From CAYTAU01 sp964442075 (GTDB lineage: Bacteria; Bacteroidota; Bacteroidia; Bacteroidales; CAYTAU01): a stretch of DNA of 64,000 nucleotides. The translations under genes and the position numbers were made by a program. This document shows positions 44,512-53,708 of the stretch, piece by piece. Under the pieces are notes generated by a model. That model did not search any database. It was not told the origin of the DNA and was given only the letters and a program-made list of their open reading frames with translations. The DNA is taken from positions 62,001 through 126,000 of the forward strand of contig CAYTWH010000001.1 in assembly GCA_964442075.1 (NCBI GenBank), given 5' to 3'. Position 1 is the stretch's first letter; every line of letters starts with the position of its first letter.

Positions 44512-45918
44512 TTGAAATATCTACAGGTAAATATACTTCTCATTTTTTTGTTTATCTGCAGTTTTTCATATTCTCAATACAACATAAATATTAAAGTTGA
44601 TAAGCTAACAAATTCTAATTTGTATCTTGGGTATCATTATGGTTTAAAAACATTTATTGTTGATACTATTCAAATTAACAATAAAGGTGAAGGAATTTTT
44701 AAAGGAACCGAAAAACTGCAACAAGGAATATATTTTATTGCATTTCCCTCAATGAACTATTTTGATTTTATGATAACTGAAAATCAAAACTTTTCTATTG
44801 TAACAGATACCAGCAATTTTTTAGAAACCTTAAATTTTAAAAACTCAAACGAAAATCAGATATTTTTAGAATATCAAATTACAAGCGCTAAATTAAGGAT
44901 GGCGTTAACAAAGCAAAAAACACAATTAGGTAAATACAGGCATATTCCCGATTCTGTTAAACAAATACAAAACTCAATAAACAAACTTAGCAATACAATA
45001 AAGCAATACAAAGCAAAAATAATTAGTGAAAATAAAGCTGCTCTTTTCACAAAAATAATTAATGCACTTTCGGAACCTGTTATTCCTGAACCCGATATCA
45101 ATAAACTTAGAGATTATAACTTGAATAAAGACTCCGTATTGCAGACATATATTTATTCTTACTATAAAAACCATTATTTTGATAACTTCGATTTTTCTGA
45201 CATCAGATTACTTTATTCTTCAATACTTCCTTCAAAAATTAATAGCTTTTATTCAAAAATTGTTAATCCCATCACCGATTCTCTGATATTTGAAACAAAC
45301 AAACTTATTAAAAAAGCAGGTGTAAATGCCGATATGTATAAATTCACAATAATATATTTGCTTTCTATATTTGAATCTACAGGCAAAATGCCACACGATG
45401 AACTTTTTGTGCATATTGCCGAAACATATTATTTATCGGGAAAAGCAAAATGGATGAGCAAAACCTTACTCAATCAATTAAAATTACGTGTAAACAGCAT
45501 TAAACCAAATATGATTGGTAAAACAGCTCCCAACTTACTTTTACAAGATGACAAAGGACTTGATTTCAACATCAATAAACTAAATGATAAATATATACTA
45601 CTTTATTTTTGGAATATAGAATGCGGGCATTGTAAAACCTATACTCCAATATTGCACAATATCAGTAATATATATCAAAATAAAATAAAATTTATTGCTG
45701 TATATACCGAAAACGACAAAGATAACTGGCTAAAATACATATCGGATAATAAACTTAACAACTGGACAAATGCTTATGACCAAAGCGGGAATTCAAACCT
45801 AATAAATCTTTACGATATATATAAAACACCAAGAATATACATGCTCGATAAAAACAAAACAATAATAGCTAAGGATATTGAAGTGGAGAATATTGAAAAA
45901 TATCTTAATAGCTTATAA
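44512..45918 (+). CDS. exported thioredoxin-like protein, paralogue of the preceding gene
   Basis: A 468-residue protein beginning at TTG, with signal peptide ending near SYSQ. It has the same domain order as its neighbour: DUF4369-like strands (YNINIKVDKLTNSNLYLGYH), a helical DUF5106-like region, and a redoxin domain with CGHC (Cys371, Cys374) and KTPRIYML as the cis-Pro loop. The 23-nt gap suggests a two-gene operon. Sequence identity between the two is moderate, so this is an old duplication with possible division of labour among exported substrates. Confidence 0.85.
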   Translation: MKYLQVNILLIFLFICSFSYSQYNINIKVDKLTNSNLYLGYHYGLKTFIVDTIQINNKGEGIFKGTEKLQQGIYFIAFPSMNYFDFMITENQNFSIVTDTSNFLETLNFKNSNENQIFLEYQITSAKLRMALTKQKTQLGKYRHIPDSVKQIQNSINKLSNTIKQYKAKIISENKAALFTKIINALSEPVIPEPDINKLRDYNLNKDSVLQTYIYSYYKNHYFDNFDFSDIRLLYSSILPSKINSFYSKIVNPITDSLIFETNKLIKKAGVNADMYKFTIIYLLSIFESTGKMPHDELFVHIAETYYLSGKAKWMSKTLLNQLKLRVNSIKPNMIGKTAPNLLLQDDKGLDFNINKLNDKYILLYFWNIECGHCKTYTPILHNISNIYQNKIKFIAVYTENDKDNWLKYISDNKLNNWTNAYDQSGNSNLINLYDIYKTPRIYMLDKNKTIIAKDIEVENIEKYLNSL

Positions 45919-45988
45919 TACCGATTAGAAATGAAACAAACATTAGATATACGCAAAATTTATTAGTACATAAATAGAGAAATAATAT

Positions 45989-45996
45989 TACATTTG
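45989..45996 (+). promoter_or_regulatory. candidate -7 element of the DsrE-like gene
   Basis: TACATTTG lies 55 nt upstream of ATG at 46051. No perfect -33 TTG is seen. Confidence 0.35.
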
Positions 45997-46050
45997 TCTG
46001 CTTATAAGTATAAATAAACCAACAATAATTAGAAATAAAAATAATGCATT

Positions 46051-46596
46051 ATGAGTATTGAAATTGAAAAACAAATTCAGGAATTGCAAAAGAAAGTTGA
46101 GAAACTGGAAAAAGGAACAAAAGATCAAATGACTATTGTTGTTTTTTCAGGCGACCTTGATAAATTATTAGCAGCAATGATCATCGCTACCGGAGCTACA
46201 GCAATGGATACTAAAGTGAAATTATTCTTTACATTTTGGGCTACAGCAGCTTTGAGAGATCTTAAGAAAAAAGGTGAAGGAAAAAATTTCATGTCTAAGA
46301 TGTTTGGTATGATGTTGCCTAAAGGAAACACAAAAGTTAAACTTTCTAAGATGAATATGGGAGGAATGGGTACATCAATGATGAAATCATTAATGAAAAA
46401 GAAAAATGTTGCATCTCTTGAAGAAATGTTTAAAACAGCAGGAGAACTTGGCGTAGAGATTGGTATCTGTGAAATGAGTATGGACCTTATGGGATTTAGC
46501 ATAGATGAAATGATAGATTATCCTCATATGGAAGTATGCGGTGTAGCTTCATTTCTTGTAGATGCTGAAGAAAGTAAAGTACAACTATTCATATAA
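46051..46596 (+). CDS. DsrE/DsrF-like family protein
   Basis: A 181-residue cytoplasmic protein. Residues 1-25 form a short coiled coil (IEIEKQIQELQKKVEKLEKG). The remainder is a DsrE_2-type alpha/beta domain with MTIVVFSGDLDKLLAAMIIATGA, KLFFTFWATAALRD, a Met/Lys-rich insert (MNMGGMGTSMMKSLMKKK) and EIGICEMSMDLMGF, where the Cys occupies the usual sulfur-relay position. A second Cys occurs in MEVCGVASF. Family members bind or transfer sulfane sulfur, or associate with peroxiredoxin-like systems. The flavin reductase gene follows after 22 nt. Confidence 0.82.
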   Translation: MSIEIEKQIQELQKKVEKLEKGTKDQMTIVVFSGDLDKLLAAMIIATGATAMDTKVKLFFTFWATAALRDLKKKGEGKNFMSKMFGMMLPKGNTKVKLSKMNMGGMGTSMMKSLMKKKNVASLEEMFKTAGELGVEIGICEMSMDLMGFSIDEMIDYPHMEVCGVASFLVDAEESKVQLFI

Positions 46597-46618
46597 TAAA
46601 AGAGCCCCCTACAATAAA

Positions 46619-47200
46619 ATGCAAAAAAACAACAAAATAAAACTGAAACTCAAAACAATGATATATCCACTACCTGCTGTTATGGTAAGTTGTGGGATAA
46701 AACCTGAAGAATATAACATTATTACAATTTCATGGACAGGAACCATTTGCTCTAATCCTCCAATGTGTTATATATCAATTAGACCGGAAAGGCATTCATA
46801 CAATATTATTAAAAAAACCGGTGAATTTGTAATTAACCTTACTACAAATGAACTTGCTTATGCAACCGACTGGTGTGGTTTTAATTCGGGTAAAAACAAC
46901 AACAAGTTTAAAGAGATGAAACTAACACCAGTAAAAGCACAAATAGTTAAAGTTCCATTAATCAAAGAATCACCGCTAAACATAGAATGCAAGTTGACTG
47001 AAATTAAGCAACTTGGGTCACATGACATGTTCATAGCCGAAGTAGTTGCAATAAACGCTGATGAAAAGCTCTACAATAATGAAACAGGACTATTTAAGCT
47101 TATTGACTCTGAACCAATCTCATACTGTAATGGAAAATATTATAATTTAGGAAATAGAATTGGCAAATTTGGTTATAGTGTTGAAAAAAAGGAAAATTAA
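46619..47200 (+). CDS. flavin reductase-like (FMN-binding split-barrel) protein
   Basis: A 193-residue protein from ATG at 46619, chosen because the longer frame would overlap the DsrE-like gene. MIYPLPAVMVSCG begins the FMN-binding split barrel; ITISWTGTICSNPPMCYISIRP and YNIIKKTGEFVINLT are the FMN-contact blocks of the family. DWCGFNSGKNNNKF and ESPLNIECKLTEIKQLGSHDMFIAEV follow, as in NADH:FMN oxidoreductases of the FLRED type. It is probably co-transcribed with the DsrE-like gene. The physiological partner is unknown. The stop is four nucleotides from that of the opposing gene. Confidence 0.85.
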   Translation: MQKNNKIKLKLKTMIYPLPAVMVSCGIKPEEYNIITISWTGTICSNPPMCYISIRPERHSYNIIKKTGEFVINLTTNELAYATDWCGFNSGKNNNKFKEMKLTPVKAQIVKVPLIKESPLNIECKLTEIKQLGSHDMFIAEVVAINADEKLYNNETGLFKLIDSEPISYCNGKYYNLGNRIGKFGYSVEKKEN

Positions 47201-47203
47201 AAT

Positions 47204-47935
47204 TTAATCATCTTTTTTCTTCTCCAGGTCACCAATATGAAAGTTCATGCAAAGAGTAATTTCCAACATAAATGGGTTTGTCATAGCATAAGAATTATAA
47301 TTCTTTTGATAAACTCCATCTTCAATTAGATAATGTTCTCCATCCATAATATCTGATATAGTATATGATACTCTTGATCCTATATTTAAGCTATAAACAG
47401 GTGTAAAAAAAACATTTACTCCAAACCCGAAAATAATACCAAACCTTTCCTTCGAAGAAAAATAGCTTTTATATATACCAAATGGTGTATCAATGTTATT
47501 CTCTTCCCATGCCTTAATAACTTTTGTAAGTTTTAAGCCAATTTCCATATAACTTCCTTTTTCGGCAATAGATCTTAATAGAATAAATTTATCAAATGTT
47601 CGATAGTAAACACTTTTTTCATATTTAACCCCACCCTGTGTAATTTCATATTTTTGAGAAGATTGTGCAAATAACCCTTCAAAAGCAAAGCCAAAGCCAC
47701 CACCCCAATTGGCACCAATTTGTCCTCCAATATTATATCCGGGATTCATATATCCAAAATATACATTCTGGTCATCTTCAAAATTCCCGTTAGTTGCATT
47801 TGAAGTTAAAATACCACCTTTAGTAGTAATATTTACCCAAAATGGATATGATTCACGACTCTCAGAATCAGAATTCTGAGAATAAGCAGAAAACTGAATT
47901 AAAATAAATATGATGAAAAATACACTTCTAAACAT
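47204..47935 (-). CDS. outer-membrane beta-barrel protein, PorT-like fold
   Basis: A 243-residue exported protein from ATG at 47935, which puts the signal peptide (MFRSVFFIIFILIQFSAYSQ) at the N-terminus; the longer frame would place 16 extra residues before it. The mature sequence has alternating strands with Gly and aromatic residues: YNIGGQIGANWGGGFGFAFEGLFAQSS, MEIGLKLTKVI, FGIIFGFGVNVFF, and it is consistent with an 8-stranded barrel of the OMP_b-brl_2 type. It ends in an acidic tail. The function is unknown. Confidence 0.75.
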   Translation of the reverse strand: MFRSVFFIIFILIQFSAYSQNSDSESRESYPFWVNITTKGGILTSNATNGNFEDDQNVYFGYMNPGYNIGGQIGANWGGGFGFAFEGLFAQSSQKYEITQGGVKYEKSVYYRTFDKFILLRSIAEKGSYMEIGLKLTKVIKAWEENNIDTPFGIYKSYFSSKERFGIIFGFGVNVFFTPVYSLNIGSRVSYTISDIMDGEHYLIEDGVYQKNYNSYAMTNPFMLEITLCMNFHIGDLEKKKDD

Positions 47936-48045
47936 GGTCAAAATAAGTTGATTTAATATTTGTAAAAATAATAAAAAATACATTCTTAAATAATATTTAA
48001 ACCCAAAATTATAAATTCAAATTAAGATGAATATTAATAACTGAC

Positions 48046-48053
48046 TAATTTTG
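48046..48053 (+). promoter_or_regulatory. candidate -7 element of the T9SS protein at 48098
   Basis: TAATTTTG lies 45 nt upstream of ATG at 48098. The spacing of any -33 element is unclear. Confidence 0.28.
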
Positions 48054-48097
48054 GTATTTTTGATTAATATTATTACATTTATAGTTTAAAAATTATT

Positions 48098-49261
48098 ATG
48101 ATGTTTTTTAAGATAGTAATATTATGTTGTTGTTTTTTAACTTTGTCAACTGGAATTATTTATTCTCAAATAGATTATACAAATGCAAATGATGCCTATA
48201 ATACTGAAAAATATTTAGGATACAGAGATATAAAAATTAGTTATGGCACAATTGTTTATTCTTATGATTCTACAAATAATTGTTACAGGGAAGGAAATAA
48301 AATTTTAATTCCAGATTTGAGCAACTTGCCTAACGGACAATATGTTGTTGATAGTTTGTTTTATGGCTGGGGCTTAGCAGGAATAATATCTGATACTTTA
48401 TTTCAATGGGATTCAGAAACTAATCTGCTCCAATCCTCTTTGTTTGACATATCTAATTTATTTGTTAGTCCTGTTTCAGACATAACAATGACCTATGGGA
48501 AAGCTCTTCAGTTTGATAATTCAAGTTGTTTTAATTTAGATTGCGAAGCAATAATAGACACTCCATATGCAACATTAGTATATCAGGGATATACTCCAGG
48601 AACAGGAACTTATGATATTTGGGCAGGTAATGAATTAATAAACGCAGGCGATATTAAAAATACCGGAGTTGAACAAAAAATATCACAACAACAGGCAGAT
48701 AGCACAATACATGCAGGGTATTGTCCATGTACTTATGGCAAAGGCTGGCGATTGCCTACCGATATTGAAGTAGGTCATATTAATGATAGTGAAGGCTATG
48801 GACATGGTTTGGACAAGGCTTATACGGGAACAACTATTGGAACTATAATATGGACATCTTCATTATTTATTACTTATACTGTAAAGCGTTGGTCTGTTGA
48901 TATTGCAGATAGTTCATGGAAAAATTGTGAGGGATTTGTACATAATTATAATAAAGTAAGATGTGTTTTTTCAGCAAAAGATTATATCGTAAGTAATAAA
49001 CCGCATATTTCACAAAATTCTGAGAATAACATTTCTACACAGTATACAAAATCAGGAGTTAAAATAGTTTTTGAAAAACCTGTTAATCAAAATATAAATT
49101 TTGTAATCTATGGAATTACAGGAAATGTTCTTATTATAAAAAATGATTATGTAAGTATGGAATACGAATTAAATTTACAGGATTTATCTAATGGTATCTA
49201 TTTTCTAAATATTATTTATGATAATAATGTTACTCTTTCAAAAAAAATTATTCGGTTTTAA
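48098..49261 (+). CDS. secreted protein with T9SS type A tail, unknown function
   Basis: A 387-residue protein with a signal peptide (MMFFKIVILCCCFLTLSTGIIYSQ). The middle part, about 160-290, contains YCPCTYGKGWRLPTDIEVGH, typical of fibrobacter-succinogenes-type or DUF1566-like modules that detect a GWRLPT motif, followed by a region with CVF near residue 289. The last 75 residues form a T9SS type A sorting domain (VNQNINFVIYGITGNVLIIKND ... LSNGIYFLNIIYDNNV). No catalytic motif is visible. It is probably exported to the cell surface. Its end is 21 nt from the GH18 gene on the opposite strand. Confidence 0.8.
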   Translation: MMFFKIVILCCCFLTLSTGIIYSQIDYTNANDAYNTEKYLGYRDIKISYGTIVYSYDSTNNCYREGNKILIPDLSNLPNGQYVVDSLFYGWGLAGIISDTLFQWDSETNLLQSSLFDISNLFVSPVSDITMTYGKALQFDNSSCFNLDCEAIIDTPYATLVYQGYTPGTGTYDIWAGNELINAGDIKNTGVEQKISQQQADSTIHAGYCPCTYGKGWRLPTDIEVGHINDSEGYGHGLDKAYTGTTIGTIIWTSSLFITYTVKRWSVDIADSSWKNCEGFVHNYNKVRCVFSAKDYIVSNKPHISQNSENNISTQYTKSGVKIVFEKPVNQNINFVIYGITGNVLIIKNDYVSMEYELNLQDLSNGIYFLNIIYDNNVTLSKKIIRF

Positions 49262-49282
49262 GAATATAAAACTATTTTGTTT

Positions 49283-52200
49283 TTATTGAATTATTATTTT
49301 CTCAACCCAAATAGAATTATCATTCTGAAATTTAATAAAATAAATGCCTTTTGATTGCTCTCGCATATCAACTTTTATCTTTTTACTTTTGTTTTTTGTC
49401 TTATAAATAACTTGTCCGCTAATATTTGTAATTTCTACTAATTGAATGTCCTTTCCCTCAATTGTAAATGTCCCACTTGACGGATTTGGATAAATAACAA
49501 TACCATTTTTATTAATACCGGGAACTATATTCGGGTCTGTCACATCAATATAGTCTACAAAAGTTATTGTATCAATACAATTGCCATTTACAGCTATTAG
49601 CGAAACGGTATATAAAGCTGTATCGTTATATATATGATATGGATTGCTATCGGTTGATGTTGTTGCATCGCCAAAATCCCAGATATAAGAAACTGCATTT
49701 GTAGAATTATTATTGAACAATACAATTAAAGGTGGATTTCCGTACAGCGGATCTGCCGAAAAATCGGCATCTGGCATTTGTGATACTACAATATAATAAG
49801 TTGCAGTATCGGAACCATACGAATTGCTTACAATTAAAACAACGTCAAATGTTCCTGCTGTATTGTATGTAATTACAGGATTTTCAAAACTGCTTGTATC
49901 CGGTGTTCCTCCCGCAAAACTCCAGCTATAATCAACTGCATTAAGCGATGTACTTGTAAAAATTATATTATTGCCACTACATATATTTGTATCGGAAACT
50001 GTAAAACCTGCAACAGGAATATTGGTTGGCTCTTTAATAAAAATACCATCAGAATTTGTTGCATTAGATTGCAAGCCTGCACCATTTTCAGCCTTCACAG
50101 TATAATAATATGTATTGCCAAATGTTAATGATAAACCTGTATGCGTAACACTAATTGTATTTCCGTTATTTGTCCAATCAATAATATCGTTGGCGCCCTG
50201 TGTTGAACCAATGGCATACCAATATGCAGCAATATAAGAATTTGTATCAAGACTTGCTGTCCAGTTTGCAGATAACTGGGTATTAGAATTTGTTGTATCT
50301 ATATCGCCTGATGTTCCATCATTCACAATACTAATATCTATTGGTGTTGTCCAATCTATATTTACATTAAGCGAAGTTGTTGCCGATATATTTCCTGCAA
50401 CATCAGTAATAATTGAATTAATTAAACAAGAAGGCGATAAAGGGTTTGCGTTCTGATAACGAACATCATCTACAACTGTTCCTATGCTTACATTTGTGGT
50501 GTTAGTTCTTGCTTTAAAAACCCTGATATTATCATACGCTACATTACAATTTCCTGTTCGTAGCGATAATGCATTTCCTTCCGTTAACGGATTTGTATCT
50601 GTCCATTGCGAAACCAAAATATCATCCTGATATGCTTTTATTTCCCCTGTATTTGTATTCAAAATTATTTTATAATCATACCATGTGCCAAGGTCAACAT
50701 TAAGGTCATCATCGGTTTTCAAATACATTACATTATCTTCATACTTATATAATTGCACCTTGTTATTATCAACTCTAAAATATGCCATATATGAATTGTT
50801 ACGATTACTTTGGTCGGCACTGTCGCAGAAAAAATGCAAACCGGCACGACGATTTGTTCCACTTCCTGTAATATTCATTTGCCAGTGATACACATATATT
50901 CCTGCATTTTGCTCAACATCTATGTACAAATTTGTGTTAGCAGATACCTCATCAGTTTGATTTAGATTATTTGCATTTATATTCCATATGCCTTCAATAT
51001 TAGTCCACTCAGGGTGAAGAACTGTTTCAAAATTATCGTTTATAAATCCATTTTGTCCGTTTCCCCGCCACTCACTACCATCGTTATCAAGCACCTGATA
51101 AAATTTTAAATCAACAGCTTCATTATCGGTATCGGTAAAAGATGCAATAAAATCATTTGTTTCCCAATTATTTGCTGATATTGAAGTTATGGGTATAATA
51201 TTATCGCTTGTGCATTGCCAGATTGCTTCCCATCCACTTTCATTGGTAGCTCCATCGGAATAAAACTCAAGAGTAAGTGCAGCACCTGTAGCATTAACAG
51301 TTCCGGGACTTGTTGTGCCGGAATATCCACCAATTAACGGAGCATTAGTATCATAACCGTCATAAATCCAAAGCGAATCGTAGCCTGATTCTAGAAAAAA
51401 GGAATTGAACGATAATGATAATCCTGTTGCATTTGTAGGAGCAATGGTATATGAATATTCTTCGTTATCGTAATGGTCGTTTGTTGGTCCACCCATATCA
51501 TAAATAGTATCGGTACATGGCACAATAGCACAATCGGTAAATTTATCGCGTAGCAAATCCCAAAGTTCTGTATAAGTATCGTCGTAACCCAAAGCCCATA
51601 TTCCAATACCGGCAATATCTCTTCTATTAACAAGGTCGTATTTGTACGCAAGACTTATTTCATCGTCAACAAAACATTGTCGCCAGTTACCTGAATTGTA
51701 AACATAATATGGAGTAAAGCTGTTTGTTTCCCATAACCTGTTGGAATAATTTCCTGAAGCATTATCTTTTATATACTTATATGTACGTGCTCCAACAGAA
51801 CTTGTAGTGCTTCCCGGTACAACATTAGTTGTTGTGTTCCATTCATGTCCGTAGTATGGTAAGCCAAGTACAATCTTCTCTTTTGATGCTCCGTTGCTTA
51901 AATAATATGTTATTGTTCTGGCTAAAGTATAATTGAAAGTACTCATTGTATAAAGTTGAGCCGTAGGTCCTGCTGTTGCACTGCCACTATAGTAATATCC
52001 GTATCCCATAATTGTATAATAATCAATGTATGGGTCAAGAGCCACTAAATCAAAAAGGTTACTCCAGTCAACTGCATATGTACAAATACTAACCTGTGAA
52101 CCCGGTATTGCTGTGTGCATCTGATTACAAAGATCAATCATAAATGCAGTAAGATTCGTAGATAGTGTTGAAGAAACACCTTCAAAATCAATATTTACTC

Positions 52201-52699
52201 CATGGGCGCTTCTTAACTGCACCAGACTGATAAGGTTATCAATAAGGTTTTGCATTGCTGTACTGCTGCCAAAAAAAGTGCTATGGTTTGAAAACAGGGT
52301 TACACAAAGATTTACATTAACTCCATTTGCCTGTGCACTATCAATAACATCGGATGTTTCCCATCCATGGGTTGTTATTGGGTCGCCTGTTGCTGCTTCA
52401 ACTTCGTAAGAAAAAAATGAAAGGTCTGATAAATAATCCCACTGATAATTGTAGTATGAACTACCTACCCAGTATGGATGCCAGCCAAATACAACTCTGT
52501 TTAAAGTGCAATTAGCTTTTGATTTATGCTTTGGCATTAATTTAAAACCATTATAATCATCATATTCCTTATCCGTAGAAAATCCCAAATTATCGTAAAA
52601 CTGTTTCTGTGACCTATGTATTGATACATGCTCTTGGGAATATAAAACAGTAGTAATTAATAAACATAATATACAAGAATATAGAAACCTATAAATCAT
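49283..52699 (-). CDS. secreted GH18-family multidomain protein with CUB, FN3, PKD and T9SS tail
   Basis: A 1138-residue exported protein. After a signal peptide, residues about 65-390 form a glycoside hydrolase 18 barrel of the YaaH/spore-cortex subtype. Its motif is HGVNIDFEG with Asp171 and the general acid Glu173; the first Asp of the usual DxxDxDxE is His and the second is Asn. Next come a CUB-like domain (about 395-500), a concanavalin-like lectin domain (about 540-735), a fibronectin type III module, two PKD domains (VAGFTVSDTNICSG and DADFSADPLYGNPPL) and a T9SS type A domain (YPNPSSGTFTIEG ... GIYFIKF). It may degrade chitin or peptidoglycan outside the cell, or only bind glycan. Confidence 0.88.
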   Translation of the reverse strand: MIYRFLYSCILCLLITTVLYSQEHVSIHRSQKQFYDNLGFSTDKEYDDYNGFKLMPKHKSKANCTLNRVVFGWHPYWVGSSYYNYQWDYLSDLSFFSYEVEAATGDPITTHGWETSDVIDSAQANGVNVNLCVTLFSNHSTFFGSSTAMQNLIDNLISLVQLRSAHGVNIDFEGVSSTLSTNLTAFMIDLCNQMHTAIPGSQVSICTYAVDWSNLFDLVALDPYIDYYTIMGYGYYYSGSATAGPTAQLYTMSTFNYTLARTITYYLSNGASKEKIVLGLPYYGHEWNTTTNVVPGSTTSSVGARTYKYIKDNASGNYSNRLWETNSFTPYYVYNSGNWRQCFVDDEISLAYKYDLVNRRDIAGIGIWALGYDDTYTELWDLLRDKFTDCAIVPCTDTIYDMGGPTNDHYDNEEYSYTIAPTNATGLSLSFNSFFLESGYDSLWIYDGYDTNAPLIGGYSGTTSPGTVNATGAALTLEFYSDGATNESGWEAIWQCTSDNIIPITSISANNWETNDFIASFTDTDNEAVDLKFYQVLDNDGSEWRGNGQNGFINDNFETVLHPEWTNIEGIWNINANNLNQTDEVSANTNLYIDVEQNAGIYVYHWQMNITGSGTNRRAGLHFFCDSADQSNRNNSYMAYFRVDNNKVQLYKYEDNVMYLKTDDDLNVDLGTWYDYKIILNTNTGEIKAYQDDILVSQWTDTNPLTEGNALSLRTGNCNVAYDNIRVFKARTNTTNVSIGTVVDDVRYQNANPLSPSCLINSIITDVAGNISATTSLNVNIDWTTPIDISIVNDGTSGDIDTTNSNTQLSANWTASLDTNSYIAAYWYAIGSTQGANDIIDWTNNGNTISVTHTGLSLTFGNTYYYTVKAENGAGLQSNATNSDGIFIKEPTNIPVAGFTVSDTNICSGNNIIFTSTSLNAVDYSWSFAGGTPDTSSFENPVITYNTAGTFDVVLIVSNSYGSDTATYYIVVSQMPDADFSADPLYGNPPLIVLFNNNSTNAVSYIWDFGDATTSTDSNPYHIYNDTALYTVSLIAVNGNCIDTITFVDYIDVTDPNIVPGINKNGIVIYPNPSSGTFTIEGKDIQLVEITNISGQVIYKTKNKSKKIKVDMREQSKGIYFIKFQNDNSIWVEKIIIQ

Positions 52700-52816
52700 A
52701 ATTTGAAATTTTTGAATAATAATTTTTAAAAATAATACTTTTTATTGTAACAAAATAATATGTATGTCCGTCATAGCTTCATAGTAATAAAGATCATTTA
52801 ATTTTGGAGAAAATTG

Positions 52817-52845
52817 GGTGCCGGATTTATTCGGCGCCTTTTTTT
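52817..52845. terminator. GC-rich hairpin after the DUF4846 gene
   Basis: GGTGCCG (52817-52823) pairs with CGGCGCC (52832-52838, one G-U), followed on the plus strand by seven T residues that run into the stop codon of the minus-strand gene. The U-tract orientation favours plus-strand transcripts, although no plus-strand gene lies directly upstream. A two-way role is possible. Confidence 0.5.
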
Positions 52846-53704
52846 ATTCAGCAAATCTTTTGAGATCGCCTTTATAAAAAATCCACTCAGGAGTATTAAG
52901 TGCTTCCCCAAATTCAAGGCTATACCATGGACTTAAAGTTTCATCATTTAAATTTTTTAGGATATGAATATCTTGTGCAGGCATATAGCTTTGCGAAATC
53001 ATAAATATCTTTTTTCCTGTATTATTATTTACAGCTACATCCATAACAGTAATTGCATGCCCATAAGGATTTCCCGATTGAATAAATACATCTCCAGGCA
53101 CAATATCATTAATATCAACTGCTTTTAATTCTCTTTTTAATGAAGCTGTGTTTGCATAAGAAAATATGTAATCCATATAGCTTCTAAATTTTTTATGTGT
53201 TCTGTCGTTTCCGACATATTTAGTATAATATCTTGGTTTGCCATCGCTAAGGAAATTAAAATGTATATCGCTATATTTTTTATTTTCAAACAAGTATTCT
53301 GCTCTTAAGCGCATTACAGCATCTGCACATTGTTGCAAGTCTCGTTTACCCACATCAATTTTTAAAACCGCAAAATGTATATCCTGACTCCATTTTTTAT
53401 TACCATCGTGTAAAAAAACTATATTGTTTTCTGTTTTTAAAGGGAATTTACGCAAATACGTTCCAAATGCATTGCTATCAAGTTCAATTCTTTCAAATCC
53501 TTCAGGCAATGGTATTGCCAAAATATTTTCATAATTTGCTTCCTCATGGGGTTTTATTATTGATATTTTAGGTTCTGCATTTTTATCACTAGTAATTACA
53601 GTATCTTTTCCTTCAAGAATATTCAAATTTTGCTCAATATTATTACAATTTAAAGCAGTAACTGATATTATAAATGTGAAAAATAAGATTTTAATGCTAG
53701 TCAT
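52844..53704 (-). CDS. DUF4846-family exported protein
   Basis: A 286-residue exported protein (MTSIKILFFTFIISVTALNC; the Cys20 context is a poor lipobox). The family blocks IPLPEGFERIELDSNAFGTY, DIHFAVLKIDVGKRDLQQCADAVMRLRAEYL, VDINDIVPGDVFIQSGNPYGHAITVMDVA and the terminal WILYKGDLKRF-like segment match DUF4846. Proteins of this family resemble papain-like or NlpC-like folds with Cys and His in CADAVMRL and GHAITV, but no activity is proven. The gene is the third of an operon with nnrDE and a DUF4831 gene, separated by 4 nt. Confidence 0.82.
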   Translation of the reverse strand: MTSIKILFFTFIISVTALNCNNIEQNLNILEGKDTVITSDKNAEPKISIIKPHEEANYENILAIPLPEGFERIELDSNAFGTYLRKFPLKTENNIVFLHDGNKKWSQDIHFAVLKIDVGKRDLQQCADAVMRLRAEYLFENKKYSDIHFNFLSDGKPRYYTKYVGNDRTHKKFRSYMDYIFSYANTASLKRELKAVDINDIVPGDVFIQSGNPYGHAITVMDVAVNNNTGKKIFMISQSYMPAQDIHILKNLNDETLSPWYSLEFGEALNTPEWIFYKGDLKRFAE

Positions 53705-53708
53705 GTAT

